64,000 nt of DNA, taken from contig NZ_OY764015.1 in NCBI RefSeq assembly GCF_963667775.1, positions 1,691,168-1,755,167 of the forward strand, given 5' to 3'. Within the stretch, counting starts at the first letter, position 1. Each line of letters opens with the position of its first letter. The stretch is from an uncultured Trichococcus sp. GTDB taxonomy: Bacteria; Bacillota; Bacilli; Lactobacillales; Aerococcaceae. Below are positions 59,212 through 64,000 of the stretch, piece after piece. The translations under genes and the position numbers were made by a program. The notes under the pieces were generated by a model. That model was not told the DNA's origin, made no database searches, and saw only the letters and a list, made by a program, of their open reading frames with translations.

Positions 59212-60135
59212 CTATTCCTCCATAAAATAATCAACCAGCTTTTTGTATTCATCCTGCGCTGAGTAGCACGTATCCATCAAATACCCTTTTGCAGTTTCGA
59301 ATTGCTTCAGGCCGCGGTAATAAAACAGTTTGTGACGTTCATCGATGACAAAAGGCACAATTCCCCAGCGCAAACATTCCTTGAACAGAATGATCCGTCC
59401 AACTCTGCCATTGCCGTCCTGAAATGGATGGATCGATTCGAACTGATGATGAAATGCAATGATGTCCTCGAATTGTACGGTTTCCAGAGAGGCATAATCT
59501 GCCAGCAACTTGGCCATCTCACCCTTCACTTTTGATAGGGAGACGGTTCGGTTGTCGCCGACCATATTCGGTTTTGCTTTATAATCCCCAACTTTGAACC
59601 ATTCCTTTCTGCTGTCGGAAGTGTTCGATTTGAGCAAGCGATGGAAGGCTTTGATCATATTCTCCGTCAATTCCTGATCCGCCACGTCAATCATATAATC
59701 AAAGCATTGGAAATGGTTGATTGTTTCGATGATGTCATCGACAGGAGTAGCTTCTTCCTTCGGCATTGCAATTGTATTCGTTTCGTAAATATAGCGCGTC
59801 TGCTCTTCCGATAGGATGCTTCCTTCTATCCGATTTGAGTTATAGGCAAGTTTGATTTGGGTCTGATGATACAGTCCGCCCTTCAACTTCATTTCTTTTT
59901 CTTCCCTCAAAAGCTTCAGCAATGGCCGTTCCGACCGCTGTTCCATCGCCATGATATCTCCCGGCTGGCAATGCAGAAATTTGCAGATGTCCTCGATGAC
60001 TTTTAAGGAAACCGGCTCATTCTTGGTCAGCTTTGCCATCGTTGCCGAGGAAATCCCTATCCCCTTTTGTAATTCAGTTCTTAGGATGTCTCGCTCCTCA
60101 AGGAGTTTAAATAATTTAGTATACTGGATCGCCAT
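59212..60135 (-). CDS. Fic family protein with N-terminal XRE-type HTH
   Basis: A second Fic protein of 307 residues. Residues 5-65 form an XRE-like DNA-binding domain (LFKLLEERDILRTELQKGIGISSATMAKLTKNEPVSLKVIEDICKFLHCQPGDIM). The inhibitory motif SNRIEG is at 100-105, and the complete active site HPFQDGNGRVGR at 236-247. The DNA-binding domain suggests autoregulation of the gene or attachment to DNA. It differs from the Fic protein at 56436 in its N-terminal domain and in sequence. The target is unknown. Confidence 0.92.
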   Translation of the reverse strand: MAIQYTKLFKLLEERDILRTELQKGIGISSATMAKLTKNEPVSLKVIEDICKFLHCQPGDIMAMEQRSERPLLKLLREEKEMKLKGGLYHQTQIKLAYNSNRIEGSILSEEQTRYIYETNTIAMPKEEATPVDDIIETINHFQCFDYMIDVADQELTENMIKAFHRLLKSNTSDSRKEWFKVGDYKAKPNMVGDNRTVSLSKVKGEMAKLLADYASLETVQFEDIIAFHHQFESIHPFQDGNGRVGRIILFKECLRWGIVPFVIDERHKLFYYRGLKQFETAKGYLMDTCYSAQDEYKKLVDYFMEE

Positions 60136-60223
60136 ACAATCACCTCATCCTGATTATATCACTAAACCTTTAGTTATATAAAGTTAAGAAATAAAATCTT
60201 TACTATCGCGAATGCACTACAAA

Positions 60224-60259
60224 CAAAAAACTCCTAGAAAACTGTTATTTTTAGGAGTT
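60224..60259 (-). terminator. terminator of the desaturase operon
   Basis: AACTCCTA and TAGGAGTT pair, and a T run follows on the minus strand. Confidence 0.8.
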
Positions 60260-60348
60260 TAGTTTCTATTCATTTTGTTGCAATTACTTTTTCAAATAGG
60301 TTTCCATTTACCCCAGAACTGGTATTAGAAAGTTGAATCATTTGGAGC

Positions 60349-61953
60349 TCACTTGTTTTTTTTGGTTATCCTGTCAGCGGCTAATTTCCCTGTAATGATA
60401 CAAGTGGGTGTTCCGGCTGGATTGTATGCCCATTGCCCTACTTGATAAATGTTCGGAATAGGCGTAAGTACTGATTTGTTGACTTGCTGCATTTTATAAA
60501 TAACCGGGATCGGGGCTTCAAAAGACCAGCCCACGATTGCCCCACCCGTGCTCCCGACTCGGTTTTCAACACTTAAAGGTGTAAAGGAAAATTGTTTCTC
60601 CACTTTATCTTTTAACTCAGGGCATAAACTTTCAGAAAGCACACTGATTATTTTATTTTCAATTTCCCTTCTGAACGCCTCATACCAGCCGGATTCTTCG
60701 ACTTTATAGAATAATTCTGCCTCCATAAGCAGACTGACTATCAAACCCGTTTTACCTTCCGGGGCCAAGTCAGAATCTCTCATAGCCGGGATGGCTATTT
60801 CATAAGTGTTGTATTCCAGGAAACGATCCAGCCAGGAAAGAACTTCTTCTTTATCCGTCTCTCCCCATTTTTCCAGCATTCCCTTGAGCTCACTTTTATT
60901 GATGTTACCCAAACCTTTTCTGGATGGTGTGTAAAACAGATGCCCATTGAAGGACTCCTTAAAATAGGACACCGGCAAATCGACTTCCAAATAGAGCGAG
61001 AAGACAGATTCGCTAGGCCTGCCTTTTGCCATCAATGCCTTTGTTGTTTCAAACTTTTCCCTTATTTTTGGGGCCAGGTTACCCGGATCAGTAATATTGT
61101 AAAAAGTTTTTAGGTCTGCAGCCCAAACAAGGTCTTCATAATAGTATTCGTTGTTGTTTTCATCGACAATTACCTGTTGGTCGGCATGGATTTTTTTTAC
61201 AACCGTATTCGGGAGTATGTCACCATTGAATGCTTGTATTTTTTCCACCAATGCTTCGGCAAGCTTGCCTGTACCCCCTTTTGGGTACACATAGCTGCTG
61301 TACAACGTGAAATAACTCAATGCAAAAAATGTTGGTGTGCCTTTGAAAAAATGTTGTGAAATGATATCGATAAGGGACGGATCTTTAATAAGCTCCTTGA
61401 GATCCTCCTCGCAGGGTTTGGAAAGCCTTTCAATCCTGCTCATTGCGAACATAAACTTCGGCAACCATGGCAAAAGTTCTTTTAAAAAATACGCTTTATC
61501 CCGCTTGATATCTTTAAATAATGGATTATCGATGCCATAGATGATATCGATCAGCTTCATTATTCTGATCATGACTTCTATGAATTTATCGATATCCTCT
61601 ACGCTATCGGGATAGAGGCTCACCAACAAATCTCTGTATTCGCCAACAGAATTTGGGCCTTCGATGCCGATGATTTTATCCTCAACGCCCAGGGAAACCT
61701 TGCTTGAGACAACCTCAATATCAAGATTCAAGTCTTTCAGCATCGCCAAAACGACTCCTAAAATGGCTCTGGCTCCAGCATCAAAAACGAAACCATCCCT
61801 TTCAAATGAGTTTACTAATCCACCAAATTCGGCATTTTTTTCTATAAGCAAAATTTTCTTGCCTGCTTGAGAAAGAAACACCGCAGACGTAAGCCCGGCA
61901 AGTCCTCCACCTACAATTATGGCCTCATATCTTTTTTGTTCCGCATTGTTCAT
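60349..61953 (-). CDS. phytoene desaturase/CRTISO-like FAD oxidoreductase
   Basis: The 534-residue protein belongs to the CrtI/CRTISO/retinol-saturase-like superfamily of FAD enzymes. The dinucleotide motif EAIIVGGGLAGLTSAVFLSQAGKKILLIEKN is at residues 9-39, followed by GGLVNSFERDGFVFDAGARA. The middle has YSSYVYPKGGTGKLAEALVEKI and the end IYQVGQWAYNPAGTPTCIITGKLAADRI, the conserved C-terminal FAD motif. The substrate may be a carotenoid, a retinoid or another lipid; this cannot be told. It overlaps the SDR gene upstream by 29 nt. The region is clearly AT-richer than the rest of the window. Confidence 0.82.
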   Translation of the reverse strand: MNNAEQKRYEAIIVGGGLAGLTSAVFLSQAGKKILLIEKNAEFGGLVNSFERDGFVFDAGARAILGVVLAMLKDLNLDIEVVSSKVSLGVEDKIIGIEGPNSVGEYRDLLVSLYPDSVEDIDKFIEVMIRIMKLIDIIYGIDNPLFKDIKRDKAYFLKELLPWLPKFMFAMSRIERLSKPCEEDLKELIKDPSLIDIISQHFFKGTPTFFALSYFTLYSSYVYPKGGTGKLAEALVEKIQAFNGDILPNTVVKKIHADQQVIVDENNNEYYYEDLVWAADLKTFYNITDPGNLAPKIREKFETTKALMAKGRPSESVFSLYLEVDLPVSYFKESFNGHLFYTPSRKGLGNINKSELKGMLEKWGETDKEEVLSWLDRFLEYNTYEIAIPAMRDSDLAPEGKTGLIVSLLMEAELFYKVEESGWYEAFRREIENKIISVLSESLCPELKDKVEKQFSFTPLSVENRVGSTGGAIVGWSFEAPIPVIYKMQQVNKSVLTPIPNIYQVGQWAYNPAGTPTCIITGKLAADRITKKNK

Positions 61954-62908
61954 TCAAATTCCCCATTTTCAAACTTATTTCCCACAGAACTCTTGCATTT
62001 TCAACATCCAGAGCTGGTGGAGCAGGTTCTTCAAGCGTTGTCAGATTGAAAAATTCACCACTGCATGTTTCCAGATCTTCAGAAACCCCTAAATAGTATA
62101 TCGCTTCTGCTGCAACCGAAACAGGGTTTAACGTTTTGTCTAATACATTCCTCTTGAACCACTTGTATAATGGACCATTATCCTGTCCTGTGGCTGTTTT
62201 TACAGCTCCGGGATGCATCGCATTGATGGTTACACCCGATCCTCGGAAATACTCGTCAAATCTTATCATCGCTAAGAGTTCAGCGAGTTTGGCCGTACCG
62301 TAGCTTTTCAAACCGGAATAACGCCTTTTTGACCAATCCAGATCGTCAAAACGCATCCCCCAAGCCGCAAAGCGGTGTCCTTCTGAGTTTACCAATATGA
62401 TGCGACATTTCCCCTGGGATTTTAGTTTCTCTTTTAAGATGTAGTTCATGATGAAAGAAGAAAGGTAGTTGACCATAAAGACTTTCTCGATTCCAGTTGA
62501 AGTGATTTGTCGCTTTGTAAGATAAATGCCAGCATTATGAATAATGATATCAATTGGTTTCTCAATTTCCAGCAAACTCTGAGCAGCTTGATGTGTATCA
62601 TCCATGCTGCTGAAATCAGCTAAAATATAATCACACTTTACTTTGTACTCACTCTCAATTTCATGCTTCAAAGCTTCTGAGCGCTCTTTGTTTCGGTTGA
62701 TGCAAATCAAATCAGCACCTTTTGAGGCGAACTTCTTAGCAACGGCATAGCCGATCCCGGAAGTAGCCCCAGTTATGACAACCAGCTTGTCCTTGCAATC
62801 ATCCGAACAAATCAATGGGCTTTTGGAGTTGTTTTTTATCATGGCCCACACATTGGACAAACGATATTCTTTAAAATATTTCCCGAATTTTATCCCATTA
62901 TTTTTCAT
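61925..62908 (-). CDS. SDR family oxidoreductase, retinol-dehydrogenase-like
   Basis: The 327-residue protein has an N-terminal extension of about 35 residues before the SDR core. The core shows VITGATSGIGYAVAKKFASKGADLICINRN (NADP-type basic residue), ADFSSM, IIIHNAGIYLT, ILVNSEGHR and the catalytic SYGTAKLAE (Y-x-x-x-K), then MHPGAVKTATGQ. The pattern resembles the retinol dehydrogenase/WW-domain oxidoreductase branch, which acts on lipid alcohols. It starts 4 nt after the SnoaL-like stop and overlaps the desaturase gene, so the three are one operon. Confidence 0.85.
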   Translation of the reverse strand: MKNNGIKFGKYFKEYRLSNVWAMIKNNSKSPLICSDDCKDKLVVITGATSGIGYAVAKKFASKGADLICINRNKERSEALKHEIESEYKVKCDYILADFSSMDDTHQAAQSLLEIEKPIDIIIHNAGIYLTKRQITSTGIEKVFMVNYLSSFIMNYILKEKLKSQGKCRIILVNSEGHRFAAWGMRFDDLDWSKRRYSGLKSYGTAKLAELLAMIRFDEYFRGSGVTINAMHPGAVKTATGQDNGPLYKWFKRNVLDKTLNPVSVAAEAIYYLGVSEDLETCSGEFFNLTTLEEPAPPALDVENARVLWEISLKMGNLNEQCGTKKI

Positions 62909-62912
62909 GTTG

Positions 62913-63371
62913 TCACCCAAATTTTTTCTTCATGAATTTTCTGTATCTTTTACCGAATGACGGAATGTTATCAAATATATCTCCCCACAGATCATAATAA
63001 TCTCGTTGCTCAATAATTCTGCCCTGCTCATTTATGGTTAATCTTGAAAGACCGTATAAGATGGAACTGGGATATTTCTTATAGCTGATCGTCATCTCCC
63101 ATTCGATGAATATATCATCCCCCTGTTGCACAACTTTAACCAATTTCATATTCAAATCCTTTGAGCGTTCTGTCAGTCTATCCGTCATTTCCTTGAATTC
63201 CGCAATACCTCTGATCTCCTGTATTGTATCTTTAAAATAAATATTATCGTCATAATAAGGTAAGATGTGGGACCAATCAGGTTTTCCATTGGTATTATAG
63301 GTTTTTGACCAGAGTTCTTTTACAAGTTCCAGCGTGAGCCTGAACTCTCTTTCCGTCTTAAATTCTTCCAT
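62913..63371 (-). CDS. SnoaL/NTF2-like protein
   Basis: The protein of about 152 residues has an NTF2-like cone fold: LELVKELWSKTYNTNGKPDWSHILPYYDDNIYFKDTIQEIRGIAEFKEMTDRL, then VVQQGDDIFIEWEMTISYKK and the final strand RIIEQRDYYDLWGDIFDNIP. The family includes SnoaL-type cyclases, ketosteroid isomerases and small binding proteins. As first gene of the operon with the SDR and the desaturase-like enzyme, it may isomerise or hydrate their substrate. The start is uncertain among several ATGs between 63371 and 63392. Confidence 0.75.
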   Translation of the reverse strand: MEEFKTEREFRLTLELVKELWSKTYNTNGKPDWSHILPYYDDNIYFKDTIQEIRGIAEFKEMTDRLTERSKDLNMKLVKVVQQGDDIFIEWEMTISYKKYPSSILYGLSRLTINEQGRIIEQRDYYDLWGDIFDNIPSFGKRYRKFMKKKFG

Positions 63372-63481
63372 ATACATCATCTCTTTCTGCATATTTTGAA
63401 TTCTCTATTTACTGTTATTTTAGCATATTGTTGCCAACATCCCTAGTGACGAACTCTTCCCGATTTTGAGGGTCCGCAAAA

Positions 63482-63526
63482 GAAAAACCAGCTGAGAATA
63501 CCGTTTTCGCGGTTTTCAGCTGATTT
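63482..63526 (-). terminator. terminator of the ABC ATPase gene
   Basis: CAGCTGA-type arms (AAAATCAGCTGA and TCTCAGCTGGTTTT) form a hairpin followed by T residues on the minus strand. Confidence 0.7.
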
Positions 63527-63586
63527 TCCTCTTTTTTGATTATTCTTGAAATGGGACCCGGATTACCCGAGGACTGTCTTTGTTTC

Positions 63587-64000
63587 TTATTTTTTGCTTA
63601 TCTCGATAGAAGCAGGGCTGTTCAAGTCCGTGTTGATCAGGTCGAGGATTTCGTTCTTGATCTCCAGATAAGTACTATCTATGTTGACCCGGTGATTATT
63701 TGTTTTCAACGCCTGATACGTGTAATCCAAGTCATAAGTCTTAATGATTTTCCCTGGTTGCTTCGACATCACGATGAGACGGTTGCCCAGCGACATTGCT
63801 TCATCGACATCATGCGTGATCATAAGAACCGTATTTTTATTTTCTTGCCATAAATCACGGATCAATGTCTGCATATTCAGGCGCGTCAATGCATCCAATG
63901 CCCCTAACGGCTCATCCATCAGAATCATTTCCGGCCGATTGGCGAGAACACGTGCCAACGCCACACGTTGGCGCATGCCGCCGGAAAGTTCAAAAACGGC
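63587..64000 (-). CDS. ABC transporter ATP-binding protein, SsuB/TauB-like, cut by window
   Basis: Only the C-terminal half (about 137 residues) is in the window. It shows the ABC signature LSGGMRQR, Walker [21 protein letters not shown], the H-loop [20 protein letters not shown] and a tail of about 50 residues. The A-L-T-R-L-N-M-Q stretch is typical of the nitrate/taurine/sulfonate importers. The permease and binding-protein genes should lie outside the window. The hand reading extends the frame to base 64000 without a stop. Confidence 0.88.
   Translation of the reverse strand, partial: AVFELSGGMRQRVALARVLANRPEMILMDEPLGALDALTRLNMQTLIRDLWQENKNTVLMITHDVDEAMSLGNRLIVMSKQPGKIIKTYDLDYTYQALKTNNHRVNIDSTYLEIKNEILDLINTDLNSPASIEISKK

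Overview
The window is chromosomal DNA of a Gram-positive, low-to-medium GC bacterium, most likely a Trichococcus or a close relative in the Carnobacteriaceae (Lactobacillales). That is inference. It rests on Firmicute-type ribosome binding sites and terminators, a T-box in front of argS, lipoboxes, a GPR1/FUN34/YaaH acetate transporter, and a class II photolyase clustered with a heliorhodopsin, a pairing that has been reported from Trichococcus. No tRNA, rRNA, CRISPR array, insertion sequence or prophage was recognised. Most of the window is ordinary housekeeping and accessory metabolism in short operons, mainly on the minus strand.

Layout. 1-7 kb: a macro-domain protein cut by the window edge, an MFS transporter, a PC4/YdbC-like protein, a broken M20 peptidase, a MurE-family ligase, a SIMPL protein and a DUF4037-like protein. 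7-8.4 kb: a cation:proton antiporter behind what looks like a fluoride riboswitch with its own terminator. 8.5-16.5 kb: methyltransferase, NmrA-like reductase, MATE pump, GyrI-like protein, ClC transporter and T-box controlled argS with a structured 3' untranslated repeat array. 16.5-24 kb: acetyltransferase, hydrolase, AlkD-like repair protein, a secreted barnase/barstar pair, SOUL protein, UMF1 transporter, DUF6544 protein with a coupled 40-residue ORF, and SatP. 24-33.8 kb: an RtcB operon, LLM oxidoreductase, a squalene-cyclase-like protein, TspO and a ferritin-like lipoprotein. 34-37 kb: nadABC with a probable NiaR operator over the -35 box. 38-41.5 kb: the photolyase, DUF2238 and heliorhodopsin operon. 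41.9-64 kb: HIT, CPBP protease, a ZIP-containing operon, a CorC-like protein, AI-2E family permease, old yellow enzyme, SWIM protein, RsgA, two Fic proteins, an AT-rich desaturase/SDR/SnoaL operon, and a truncated ABC ATPase.

The least explained structure is intergenic. At least six loci carry short tandem arrays of palindromes. Four of them (two palindrome families, two loci each) have an exact 52-nt pitch and the other two a 50-51-nt pitch. Paired arms often vary in step. A different array of four units of about 123 nt sits between the argS stop codon and its terminator, and its nested stems also covary. These arrays, the heliorhodopsin operon, the fluoride riboswitch and a 37-nt promoter-proximal element shared by two operons are the items most worth following up.
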